DNA of 64,000 nucleotides from Maylandia zebra (taxonomy: Eukaryota > Chordata > Actinopteri > Cichliformes > Cichlidae): the NCBI RefSeq assembly GCF_041146795.1, contig NC_135184.1, positions 9,042,967-9,106,966 of the forward strand, written 5' to 3'. Positions 10,921 to 25,800 of the stretch are shown piece after piece. The notes under the pieces are model-generated. The model was not told the origin of the DNA. It was given only the letters and a program-made list of their open reading frames with translations, and did no database searches. Position numbers and translations under genes: made by a program. Every line of letters begins with the position of its first letter. The stretch's first letter is position 1.

Positions 10921-10989
10921 TTTTTCTGAGAGAAATTTGAGAGAAAATCAATTCAGAATTTTGAAAACATAAGATAAACCCTCTACTGC

Positions 10990-11175
10990 ATCTTTTTTTT
11001 TTTTTTTTTTTTTTTTTTGAGATAGTGGCACTCTTGTTTTGCACTGAGAGAAAAGGTATGAAAATAACATAATTAAATTGTGGGAAAAGGTCACTCGTGA
11101 ACAAGACCCCGAGATACTTAAACTCCTTCACTTGGGGCAGGAACTCGTCCCTGACCCGGAGTCGGCACTCCACCC
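10990..11175 (-). mobile_element. LINE reverse-transcriptase fragment
   Basis: The minus-strand peptide ECRLRVRDEFLPQVKEFKYL and GVLFTSD is characteristic of the region after the catalytic box in a common fish LINE (typically ...VEEFKYLGVLFTSEG). Only about 30 codons remain. A pure poly-T run (10992-11018) follows. Confidence 0.7.
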
Positions 11176-11177
11176 TT

Positions 11178-11252
11178 TTCCAAAAATTCTATAAATGTTA
11201 ACCGATGAAAGTCAGACACTGATTTCAACCATGCTCCAAGGGAATTATTTAA
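11178..11252 (-). repeat. inverted fragment of a Tc1 right end
   Basis: The minus strand of this block matches the plus strand of 12935-13002. The match is perfect for about 37 bases (aaaaattctataaatgttaa and ccgatgaaagtcagaca). It is thus a second, inverted copy of the right subterminal region of the Tc1 element beside it, making a large fold-back. Confidence 0.75.
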
Positions 11253-11269
11253 AAAATAAATGCATGAAA

Positions 11270-13102
<1,833 letters not shown>

Positions 13103-13129
13103 TAAATGTAAGTGGTCTCAGTAGAAAAG

Positions 13130-13640
13130 ACGCTATAAAGAAACCATTCTTAAGGTAAGGGAAACTGAGAGAAACTAAGGATCTTGAACTTGGAAGACAT
13201 GACAAGAGCTAACGCAGAGAACGTGACAACAAACCGGAGAAAACTGAAGACTTAAATACACAGACAGGAAAACGAGAGAATGGGGAACAGGTGGGATAAA
13301 TGTGACATAACGAGACAAAGGGGAGGCAAAACTAAATACAGTGAACACAGGACAAGGACTATCAAAATAAAACAGGAAGCATGACAAATAATGAGATGTG
13401 GACGCAGACACACAAGCTTAACACTGAGAACAGGGAGAGAGACAAACATGGGGGATTGACTGATCTGGAAAGACAGAGAGGGAACATGGAACACGGAAAC
13501 ACAAGAAATGTGAAACACAGGGACAGAAACCTAAAAACTAAAAACTATAACATAAGCACAAAACAATTAAGAGAAGTAAAATCACGAATGACACTAAATC
13601 AAAGAATATTAACCAAACTCAAAAACACATAAACACTGTG
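13130..13640. repeat. unclassified purine-rich dispersed repeat
   Basis: A/G-rich sequence with many gacaca/ggaaac motifs resembles, in reverse complement, the C/T-rich solo LTR at 6893. It may be a diverged member of the same family, but I see no clear ends or target duplication. Reading frames through it are low-complexity and not convincing. Confidence 0.4.
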
Positions 13641-14382
13641 TTACCAGACCCACAACTATGATACTTCCTCCATCTAAAGTCATGTCACATGGATGTTACC
13701 AGGGTGTAAATTGTAAATGATGAATCCACTTACATCAGGACAATGTTCAAAATATCTAGTATATAGCAATGTGAAAAAGTACACTCTTATTGCCTAAGAA
13801 TTAAGAGGTTAAGTAGTAGCCAAGTGATGCTAATCAGTTTTTGGAAAACTAAATTCAGTGTCACTAAACACACTCAGGCCTGATTAATGGCAGAACTGGT
13901 GATTCACTTAAAGAGAACCTGTCTGCCAAACTGAAGTAGGCTAAGATCTCAAAAGGCAACAAACCATGCCACGATCTAAAAAAACCCCCCAAAAAAAACC
14001 ACACCTGAGAAACAAAGTCACTTGCATCTATTATTTTGTAAAGGGTTACAAACATTTTTTTAATACTTTGGGATTAGGTGAACCACAGTGAGAGCCATTA
14101 TACACACATGGAGAAAAGCTGAAGTTTCCCAAGAATGACCAGCCAGCCGACATTACTCCAAGAGCGCACCAAGAGTAATGTCACAAAAGAACCCAGAACA
14201 GCATTAAAGAACTCCAAGCTTCACCTGTCTCAGTGAAGGTCAGAGTTCATGATTTGACAAAACAAAGAGACTGTGGAATAAATAGCATCCATGGGAGAGT
14301 TCAAGGAGAAAACCACTGCTGATCAAAAAGAATACAAAGGCTTCTCTGACATCTGTGAAAAAACAAATGAAATTGAGAAGTG

Positions 14383-14420
<38 letters not shown>

Positions 14421-15220
14421 TGCACTTATAATTAGTGTTACATGCATCTGGTTTCATGTGGTTCATGTGACATATGCTTTCAGGTGCATTTACAGGCATC
14501 CAATCGTAAGTGGGAAGCATGTGATCAGTGACCTTTAGAAGATATGGGTTATCATACAGGTGCCAATGTGTATGGACAAAGAGGACAGACACTATATACT
14601 GTAGTTAAAAGCGTCTTGATGTTCTTCCTTATTGCATGTAATAGGAATCCATGTACATATGTGAAGGTCTGTCAAACTGACTTGGTGTTCATCTCTTTAT
14701 TGTTTCAACCGCTACAAAGAAAACACATCATTACTGCAGTCAGTCTGACTAGACAAACAAAAAAATACAGAAAAAATTGCTTTTGTTTTCTCCGTCGCTG
14801 CCACAACTGTACACAAGCCCATACAGACTATACACTTATGGCTACTGTTTTTTACAACCACGTGACATTTGTGAAGTTTGAAAAAATGGCCATTGGTAAT
14901 TTAATACCAAAGTCTATTTATCTGTATGATTAGCTGTGTTGCACAGTGTGATAAAGGGGATGTTAACTAATCTGCCTATAAATGGTTTAAATGCATTCAA
15001 ATAGATTGGCATCTCATTTAAGACTTACATGTACTGTGTTAGTTCATGTATTCTCCTCTTCTTTGAGACTTCTGCCATTTTTACCTGGCTATAAATAGTT
15101 TCACATTTTCAAGACTGTAGAATATTTTTAAAGTTAAAGAGCACTGCACTGGTTTTATTATACACAAATCCAAAGCAGTTAGAGTACAATTAAACAAAAA
15201 CAAAACCAACAACAAACAAA
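13640..15220. other. spacer between units A and B
   Basis: No exon is recognised. It holds a (CA)16 run at about 14386-14417 and otherwise unique AT-rich DNA. Text near 14130-14240 (ctgaagtttcccaagaatga, agaactccaagcttcacctg) looks repetitive but could not be classified. Confidence 0.4.
14386..14417. repeat. (CA)n microsatellite
   Basis: About 16 uninterrupted CA units. Confidence 0.9.
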
Positions 15221-15290
15221 CAACCTTTATTTGTCACATGCACAATCATACAAGATGCAGTGAAATGCTTGTGCGGACACATTTACTGAT
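15221..15290 (-). repeat. LINE/SINE 3' tail fragment
   Basis: cctttatttgtcacatgcac and gcagtgaaatgcttg form a well-known teleost retroposon 3' end in reverse orientation. Confidence 0.55.
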
Positions 15291-15738
15291 TCAAAAACCA
15301 TTATATATGATAAAAAGAAACATATACACGTGTAATGTAATGTTATTAATGTAATAACATTACAAACTAAATATTGCAGATATTTCACAATATTCTGCAG
15401 GCACATACACTCATTGGTTCTCAGCTGAGTCTACCCACTTTGTTGGTATGTCTGTAAACTCTGTGTATTTCATTTTCTCAAAAATAAGACTTTGAAAGAA
15501 TAAAAATTGGGTTAACTAGCTCTGTTAGCTCAATTTTTATCTTAATTTGAATTATCTTTAAGTTAGACCACAATATCATTCAGCAACCAGCCTCTCGTGT
15601 GTAAAGTGAGCTACATGTGAGTGAACAGATCCATATGCTTTCTGATTAATATGTTTCTCTCTTGGTCAGAGTAACATGAACATCCACATTTTGCACACAT
15701 GGTACATCAGTGACCTCTGTTGATCATTATAAATACAG

Positions 15739-16838
15739 TTATTGGTTTTCTTCAGCTCTGGGTGTTTGTTGTTGGACTGTAGAATTGGGCTTTGCAGCTC
15801 TGTCCACCTGAGCATACACTGTCTCTGGCTGGGGGATGTTTTCAGTCTTAGTGGATTTTTGTCCAGTGTGAAACTCCACCAAAGCATAAGTAGATGTTGG
15901 AGAATTACATGATTCATGTCCTGCGGGAGTCTGATTTTGAGTCTGGCCTGGAATGATGTCCTGGAAATAAACCAAAAGTGCTTTGTTAGGAAAATGTCAT
16001 AGTCATGATTACTTTATCTTACATGTGTTATACAATAATAAGCCAGGAAGTCTGAATGCAAGAAAATATCACAAACGGTGATGTCTAAATGTGACAAGAA
16101 CAAGCATAAGGTTGGATCCGCATAAGCAAACTAGATGGAACAGTTGGTGTAGAAAGGAGATGGGGTTGATTTTAGAAAGTAGTTTGTGAAACAGTTTTGT
16201 TCATGTGTAGTTGCAGACTTTAGTCCAGTTAAAAATTTAAAGGATTTTGTACAGAAACAAATCTGTTTTCAATAATTTAATTACTCACAATTAAACCATT
16301 TGTTCCTACAGTTTGACTAGCAAAGTGGGAGAGGTTCTTCTTCTGGTTTTTTTTTTTTTTGGTTTGTTTTTCCAAAAAAAGTTTCCGCTTACCTCAGGAA
16401 CCGCATATATAGTATTTTCCTGGTTCCCTCCTTTACTTTTACCTGTAAGTCAGTCATAGAAAATATAGATTGACTTGCTTGAAATTTAAGTTCTTGCAGG
16501 ATAAATTTTATTTCCTTATTAAAGTGTTACATTTACATCTTCTACTAGGTGATTTTTTTAGTACATAAAAAACGACCTCACTGTAGCCAAACAGAAGTGA
16601 TATATTGGACTAATACAATAATATTTATTCCCGATTTTCTATCTTAACGCATGCTAGTTAAACAGAATTTTTTGATAAAAACCCTGTTCTGTCAGTAGAC
16701 TGTAAACAGATCAGTCTGCTTTAAAAAAAAAAGTGAGAGAGAAAAATAAACTCATCCCTCTTTGCAGTCAAAGTTAATTTGATATTTTTATAGCTTTCAT
16801 TAAGTGTGAAAAAACATGCCTATGGAACCTGTCATAGT

Positions 16839-16884
<46 letters not shown>

Positions 16885-19800
16885 AGAACAGCAGCCATAC
16901 TATTGTAATGACAAAACTGTACCCCCACATAGTCACAGAATATACACTACATATCAATTTAACACTGACATTTATCATCTTTTATAATATTTGAGTAGTT
17001 TGAGGTATATTTATGATATATTTATAGACAAATTGCATCTTTACATAGATAATGCAAATTTCAATTGTCTTTAATGGGTGGTGGACATCAAGGTTGCCTT
17101 TGAATTGTTGTAACCATCATTACACGACCTCCTAAAGCTAACAAAACAATGTTTACTGTTCCAATGTTTTCCAAGTCTATACTTTAACATGTACACTGGT
17201 ACAGCTAGGGACAAAATTAATTCAAGAATTTCCTTCTGAACACTTCCCCGTCTTTGTTTTATAATTTTAATGGCTTTGTTGTTATTTATTTTTATTTAAT
17301 ATTGTTATTCATTTTTTATTTACAGCTTAAATCTCCCATTCCACAGTGAATCAACACAGTTACAAACACACTCACACAGAACATACACAAAATAGATCTT
17401 TACTGCTGTACTAAAGTATATCTTCATCTGGGCTCCTGCCATTACCTAATCATATGAGAAATGTGTATTTGTATAAACTGTGTGCTTAAATGCAAAATAT
17501 AATTTTTGTGTACTTTACATATTACCTAATATTACCTACATATTACACTAAAAACAAATATTGGAACTTACATTTCATTATGACACAAAGGGTAATGAAG
17601 AGAATCAAGAAGACAACAGATGTCGAAGCTGCAATTATGGTGGCTCCACTGGGAGCTGTAATGAAATTAATTATATCACAGAAATTTTGGTTAAGTACTT
17701 GGATTTATTTGCAAAGAAGAAGAAAAAAGTATTATAGCAGTAAATCTTTTACTGATCACTACAATATTACATTTCACACCCCTGGCTGTGGCAGTTTGCT
17801 TAAGCAAGTTCTTTAAGAAGGCAATACAGATTTTTTTGACAACCATTCAGTCGGTGTTTAGTTCACACCTACATTCAATCATCAGCTGAGTTAACCCCAT
17901 AAACTACATGTTTTTGGAGAAGTAGTTCGACATGGGGACAACATGCAAACATCACACAGCAAGGTCTTTAGAATCTGGTTATTTCAGTTTTTCATTCATT
18001 ATGACCGTTATTCTCACCTGTCTCTGTTTCACAGTAAGATTTGAGCACCTTCATGGTTTGATTCCAGCTCACTTGGTTGCTGTGATTACAGAAAATGGTG
18101 TCTTGCTGCAGGTAAACACTTAGAGAGGAAAATTTTTTTGTGGCCTTCAAATTCTTTGCTCCTGCATGAGAGCAGATTTTACCATCACATCTGAAACTAC
18201 TGCTGATGTTAAAGTCCACTGTGCTGCAGGTCACAGTCAGGTTACAGGAGTCTGAGCTGTTGGACACTGACTCTACTGTCAGTTTGGCAGCAGTCACTGG
18301 ATCTGGGGAACAAGAGGTGTGAAAGTATTAAAAATAGGCCTATGATTTGTGAACATTTCAAAGTAATAATGAAAATAGAAACCTACCTTGAACTATGACC
18401 TTGTATTCAGCCACAGGCTGGTCTCGTCCCCCAACCACAACTGCTTTATAATCTCCACTGTCACTGTGTTGAACATTCTTTAATTTCAAAGAGTAATTTG
18501 GTCCAAACACCTCAACCTTTCCTGGATATTCGTTATACACGACTGGATCTCTATTAAAAACACATTTAGCTATATTGTTACTGGAATTAACTTTCCAGAA
18601 CAAATCTTTCTGTTCGTCAAGTGTAACAGGTTCCTTTATATCCAAGCGTAAGTCCTTTCCATGCAGCACAAACACATGTTGGAGACCTAAAAGAAAACAA
18701 TTAAAATTTTAATTAAGACTTTAACAACACTAATGTCAGAATTGTGTGCATGAAGCTACATATTGAAAAATTTAATATAATGACAACAAGATCACAAAAA
18801 ATTTATGTGGTATAGTATTTCATTCTCCTGTCCAGAAAACAAAAAACATGTCAGTGTTGACTGTGAGGCAGGCAGAGTCAGACCCAAATGCAGGATTTGA
18901 AAACAAGGGAGGTAAACTAAGGCAGTTTTATTGCTGAACTTAAACATAATACAGAATAATGCAGACTGAAAAACAAGGAAAACATAAGTGTGTTGATGCA
19001 TGTCAATCATCCAGGTAAGGAAATCCCAAAAAGTTGATTCTATTCATTTGGATGCAGCGTTTTTACTGGAAAAAACATTTCATCACTGATCCAAGACTGA
19101 AGAAGTAAGTAAGTAAAATGTATTTATATAGCACATTTCACAGATAAAAATCACAAAGTGCTTTACAATAAGATCAGTCATACCACGTGTTTTAAACCTA
19201 GTACGTGGGACCACCAGTAGCCTCTGACTTGAAGACCTAAGTGCTCGGGATGAAGCATGAGCATTTTGTCACTTGGATGAGTGACAAAATGCTTCTCTTA
19301 CTAAAACCTTTATATCCAGATGAACAGAATTAAACTTTTGGGTAAATCTATGAGTCTTCATGGAGAACAGACTGCAAGGAAGGACACAACAAAGGACAAG
19401 AGGAGACAGAGACGATACATAACAAGGGAAAACACAACAGGTGGGAAGATAACTGAAACAAATAATTAGACACCGGAAGAAGAACAGAAGACATGAGCCA
19501 ATTGGTCACCAAAGTAAATAAGGAAATGACTAACACTGACCTGGAAACCTGAACTTGACACAGACAGAAGCCAAAGCATGAAAAGAAGTCTGTTCCAGAA
19601 AGGAAGACTGGGACAGACTGAAGACAGAAGGGAATTAATATCGTCTAACAAGGGACCAAGAACTCGAATCAAAGCTAGTGAACAGAAGGACCAAGAAACA
19701 ATATCGCAAACGTTATACAAGGCTCAAACATAGATCACGCTTTAAAAACCAGAAGAGTATTACCCTGGCAGTACCCTGACAGAACATCGAAATAGTGAGA

Positions 19801-22800
19801 ATACAACAGCAATGCCCCTAAATCAAATGCAGCTTTTTATTATTTATTTGTTTGATTATTTTTATTATTGTTTAGTCACATCCAACTGCTTGCTGTCTAC
19901 GATCTCCAGAAAATGGTGTGGGCTTCACACAGCAGATAAACCTGGTTGTTTGGAGTTACAGGTTACATCCCACGGTATGAATGAATATATCAAACCACAT
20001 GAAACATATCTATGCAGGGTTGAGACCAGGAAGTAGAGAGGCAGTCTTACATATCTCTCAGCTGCTTACGTCCTCATTAAATGCCCACCAAGACCCCATC
20101 CCTACAGACACTGTGTTCTCACAGGCCACAGAATATGAACCAGAAAACAAAATACCCTCAAAATTCATAAATAAAAAATATTCAAAATGATTTCCAATAC
20201 ACCAAAGAGGAAAACTGTTATGTATTAGTTAGTGAATATTTGGTCAAAGTTCATGGTGGTGAGTGATTTTAATAATCAAGTCTTAGTAACTGCCAAAATC
20301 CTCAAACACATCTGGAAAACAGAATTTCACTCTAGTTTATACATCAACCAAATACGGAGCCCTGCAAGGGACATGGGAGAAAAAAACATAAAGTTTTGCG
20401 AGATCTCGCAAATGTTTTGGCGGCATTCTGGGATAAGGATAAGTCCAAATTCATGGGCTGCATCCTCCTGAGGACCCGGCCTTCGCGGTCTATGTGGGTC
20501 GGGTCCTCAGAAGGTCAGGCCGGAAGTAAACGGCTGTGAGATTGGACGGTCTAGCCTTCAGATTTGCGTCACCGCTGTGTCGGTGGAGTTTATTAAACTC
20601 GACCGTCTGCTCCTTGCTATCTAAAATATAACAGGACACTGGTGTAAATTCTTGACCAATGTTCCCTCTAATGTTTCATGTGTCTGAGCGAACACACAAA
20701 CTTCTTCTAATTACTTCTTTTAATTAACTGCTTTAGCCCATTTACAATGAAAATTAAAAAAAAAAAATCTTGTGTAGTATGTTAACACTATTGGAAGTAA
20801 AAAATAACTTACAGTCCAATTTTGAAAACACAACTTCCTATTTTATTATTTTTTTTATAAAGCTCTGACTAGTATTATGAGTATGAGTCTGTGGTCTGGG
20901 AGAGTCCTGTAACTCTCTGTCTGCAAAATACAGTAAATAATGACCAATGTTGGAAAATTAATTATATAGTTACTTCCTCAAAAAAGTTACTGAGTTATGC
21001 AAACAACAAAATTTTTTGCAGCTGTTTACCTAAAAATGCAGCCAAGGTGTTTTTTTGATTTTTTTAAATAAACATTTCAAACTATTTACAGAACAATCAG
21101 CTGTTCTGCATCAAATTTGATGCCACACAAATTATTTGCGCCACTCCAAAAAATAATTTCTGTCGACTATGCGATAAAGGAGAACATCACAGCCTGATAC
21201 CTGCAGGCCTGACAACAGGAGATGTATCACTCCTGTAACACCTGTAACATTCAGCAGTCGCCTCATTGTTCTGACACACACAACAAAACTATTGACTACA
21301 CTACACACTAACTACACAAGATTTGCGCTAAACGTCGCAAATCTGTCACATCTCAAAACACTCCTAAAACTACCCCCCCCCCCCCTCCCCTCCCCTTCCT
21401 AAACAACTGTTGCCATATCATTTTTTGATTGGTTGACATGGTACATTTTCCGACCAATAGGAAAGGGTGGGGGTTTTTTGGTTTTGGCTTTTCTCACAGC
21501 GAGAGCGCTTTCGAGCGTTTTCCTTATAAAACGCCGTTTTTGCTGTTTCTTCCCGCAGTAAATATAAACAACGATAGTATTCAGGAAGAAAACCAAACAT
21601 TACATATATTTTTATCATAACTCTGGTTTTACGTGGCCTTTAAAAACTGGTATAAAGTCCACAACATGTACAACCACATCTCCAATGGTTGTACATGTTG
21701 TCATTAACGTGGCTTCACTCCACATCAGCCACGCCGCTTTGCTAGCTAAAACTCCGGTGTCGGCACATGAGGACGCTGTCATAGCCTGTTAACCACGTTG
21801 ATTAGCTGCGTATATACGAATGTGAATCGCATCATTGGCTGGACTATGGGAAAGGTGGCATCGCTCTAATCCCATACAGGAGCAGCCAGTCACTTAATGA
21901 CTAACACTGCAAAACTGAATTGTTAAAGTTTTAATTTTAATTTCAATTCAGGTTAGTTTTTTTTTTTTTCGTGCGCAACGCAGATTTTCTGTGCGCAGAG
22001 ACCGTGCCAGCAGTGCGCAATTGCGCACGCGCGCAGCTTAGAGGGAACTGCATCAAGGATTCTCCTTCATACAATTTAGAAGGAATAACCTAAAAAGGAA
22101 GTGGCTTTCCAGCAATGTGGAAGACTGTTGTCTGAAAAAAATAATAAAGTAATCATTAATATTCAGGTGGAAAAATAAGAAATAGTCACACATTTCTTTT
22201 CAACACTGTACCTTGCTGGCAAAGACTGAGAGCTCTGTTAAGCCTTGTGCTACTTATTATAAAAAATAATTAATCACAGCCTTCCCATATTTATTAACTT
22301 CGGATATATTTCTAGACTGCTTCTCTCTCATTGATCTCCCTCAGCTATAACCTCAGTAATTGCTGTTTGTTGGACCTGTTCACATAAGTCTTGCCATTAA
22401 TTATTGCTTTAGTTTGGTTTTTTTTTGTTTTGCTCTGTTGTTGTTGTTGTGTTTTTTTTTGGGGGGGGGATATGATAAATTGATTATATTCTATTTTTTA
22501 TTTATCACAGGCGTTTAAGATGGCTGCAAATAAACTCATAAAAGTCCCATTCTCAAAGCCTTGGCTACTTATGGATAAGTGTCATCTTCCTTTAAGAAAA
22601 TACATAAATAACAAGTTGTTGTAAAAGAGCTATGTGAGCATTTGCAGAGATTCATTATAACACAAAATGGCACTAATGAATGATTCTTTGGCCTTTGTGC
22701 TTGTCCTGTTAGACCTCACTGCAGCATGTGATACGGCCGATCCCAACATCTTACCAGAGCAGGGCTCTAGAGTGCAACCAATTTTGTCGCAAATGGGACC

Positions 22801-25800
22801 TAAATTCTCAATGGTGCGAATAAAAACAAAATCATAGGTCGCACTGGTGCGACCAGCCATTCCAGTTTAAAAAAAAAAAAAGTTTCTGCAACTCTCAAAG
22901 TCTCTGTTTGGCCAACAGCAGACAACTTGACCATTTCGTGGCCTAAACCAATTATGAAGGTGCTGCTTAGATTAGCTGAATGAGCCGCTGAAGCGTCGCA
23001 GCACCGAATCCGTGCTGCACTGTTCGATCAATTTGTGTGTCACACGTGTCTCTGCACAGATGCGCAGAAAGAGGAAATGACGTAGGCAATTGCCACAACA
23101 ATCCAAAAGCACGCGACAACAGCTGCACATTCCACCAATGTTCCAATGTTCTACCAAAAAAATCCTAGGTCGCACCACTCTGAAAGTCTCTGTGTGGTCA
23201 ACAACAGACACACATCATGCCCATATCGTGGCCTAAATTAATCATAGATAGCCAAGGGCGGAACTTCTCAGATGCCCATGACCCATGATAAGATGTTCAG
23301 TTCGAAGGCTTTGAAGCATTTTTAATTCTGACTTTCTTTTTATTTTATATATCTTGAGATTTAAGTTTAAATTTCAGCTCAATGAAGCACTTAAAGCACA
23401 AGAGTTTTTTAGTACCGTATTTTTTGACAATAAGGCGCACTTGAAATCATTAAATTTTCTCAAAAGGACGCCTTATGTATCAATTCTGGTTGTGCTTACT
23501 GATCACAAAGTGATTTTATATGGTACACGATGCTCAATAATCTGTCAAAATGTTTTAGTACGACTTTGGTAAGCTGCGAAGCCGCACCGCTTGACGGATT
23601 GTCGGAGCAACATGGCTACCGCAGTCAGGAGCCTCTCAGAGCCGTGCTTCAACATAATATTACCGTATTGTGTGTGCATAAGGACCCCAAAATGGCAGCT
23701 GTTAAGAGACATGCTTACGAAGCGGATTTCAAACTCTATCAGTCACGCAGTAGAACATGGGAATAGAAGAGCTGTGAGAGAATTCAACATTAATGAATCA
23801 ATGGTACAGAAGTGGAGGAAGCAAGAAGAATGAGTTGAGTAAAGTTTTGTTTCGCTTAATGCTAGAGACCTGTACTACAGATATCAAAATATAGCAATAG
23901 AATACCTACTGCACTGGGTTCATATTTATTTTATATATGAAACACTGGATTTATTTTTATTGTTATGAAGATGATACCCATTTATTGTTAATCGGTGAAA
24001 GCAGATCATATCCCTAGCCCTATATGAATGGGGTTACTGTGGTCTCCAGTAACCCAGTATTGCAGTCATTAAAAAAAAACTTAGGACTGCCTTATTTCAT
24101 CTATGCAATATTGCTAAAATAAGAAACTTCTTGGGTCATTTCAAATAGTCCATTTTGCTTAAGAAGGTCCCTAAATGACTCAAGTGACCTATCTGAGTAT
24201 CTGTGTGGTGGACATATTAAGAATTGTTTGCTCTGTTCAGTTCCAAAGGAAAAGAAGCTTGAGTGCTTCCTTTATTAATTTATTACTTTAGCAAAGGATG
24301 CACTGTGATCATACTTTATGAAATAAGAGGAGAAAATGCAGTCCCATAATTGATAATGTCAGACCAGCTGAGCATTCATGAAAACAAATGATTGGACGGT
24401 GGCGCAAAGTAGCACAGATTATTCAAACATTAACTGTAACTCCATATTCAAATTCCTTCCATAACGTGCTAAATGATATAAAAAATTTAAAAACAATGTT
24501 AAATTAACGCTGCCGTAATAAAAGCTGCTTGTTGTCAAGTTGTTGTCTTGCATTAACAAGATTGATGTAAGATTTCTAAAATAAGATTAAGATATTTATT
24601 AACTGATCAAAGTGTGTTTAAGGCTCAGTATAATACAGTTTGTATCCTCATAAATGCATTTTTGCCTCAGATTAGCTGAGATAAGAGATAAATCAAGAGA
24701 AGATTGAGACAGTGAGGTAAATTACTGTGATGCTAAAGTCACAGGGTGATACTAACTTTGAGCCATAATTTAAGGAGAAATAAAATCCAGCCTGTACACG
24801 TCAGTAATAACCAGCATTCTGGCATTAGCAGCAAAAATTACTGAATAAAACTCCAGCAGACCCGATAAAGATACGGAAGAGAAAGCGCTCTCTCTGTCTC
24901 TCTCAGTGAGGTAATTCAGATCAAGATAGAATCGTTATGTTTTTAATAGAGAAGTAAACCCTTCTCATACAAACTGCTGGGCACTGAGACTCTGGTCGAG
25001 CTCAAGATTTGTTACGAGGGGAGCAGCATTATTACAAACTAAGCCACCAAATAAACCTTACAGGCTGACCTGTGCAAAGTGTAGAAGAGGACCAAAAAAT
25101 TTTTAGCGTCAGCTCATGAGTCTGCTGTTTGTTAATGAAGAAATTTATACTGTGCCTGTCTGACTGGTTATGAATTGGTGCTATAAAAATTAAAAGAACA
25201 TCTTCTGACAGTCATGCCAGCAAACGTACAGCTGGTTCCACTCAAATGTGTAACAATTCTGAATATTTTTTCAAACAGGGCAAAGGAAATACCGAAATGT
25301 GCAGAAGAAAAAAAAATTTTTTCCAACTCGTTGGGTTTTTGCTGTGCAGCAGCAGAAATTCATTTGACACAGAGACAAATATAATATACATATAATATGC
25401 ACAACATACAGCCAGACATACAGATACTGATATGAAACAGAAAAGATTATTTTATTTTTCATTTTTTCATAAAGTTTATATTTGTAGTATTTCCAGTATC
25501 TAGTGTACAGAGTTATGATTCATTTGTGTTTCTACGTCATATTTTAAGTACATACTACATTTGAACGACTGTATTATTTCAAAGCAATGTTGATAATATT
25601 GAGTAGATTATCCTAGTAAGGCAGTATTGATATGTTATTGTTCCCCCCATGCCCCAACAACAAATGTGAGCAGATATTCACACTACTAAATCAACATCTC
25701 AGTAGAAACTAAATTTACTGTATCATTTTGAATTTTATTAGCATCATGACTAAAATAAAGGCATTACTGAAAACAGCATTTTTGTTATTTGATTTGTATT

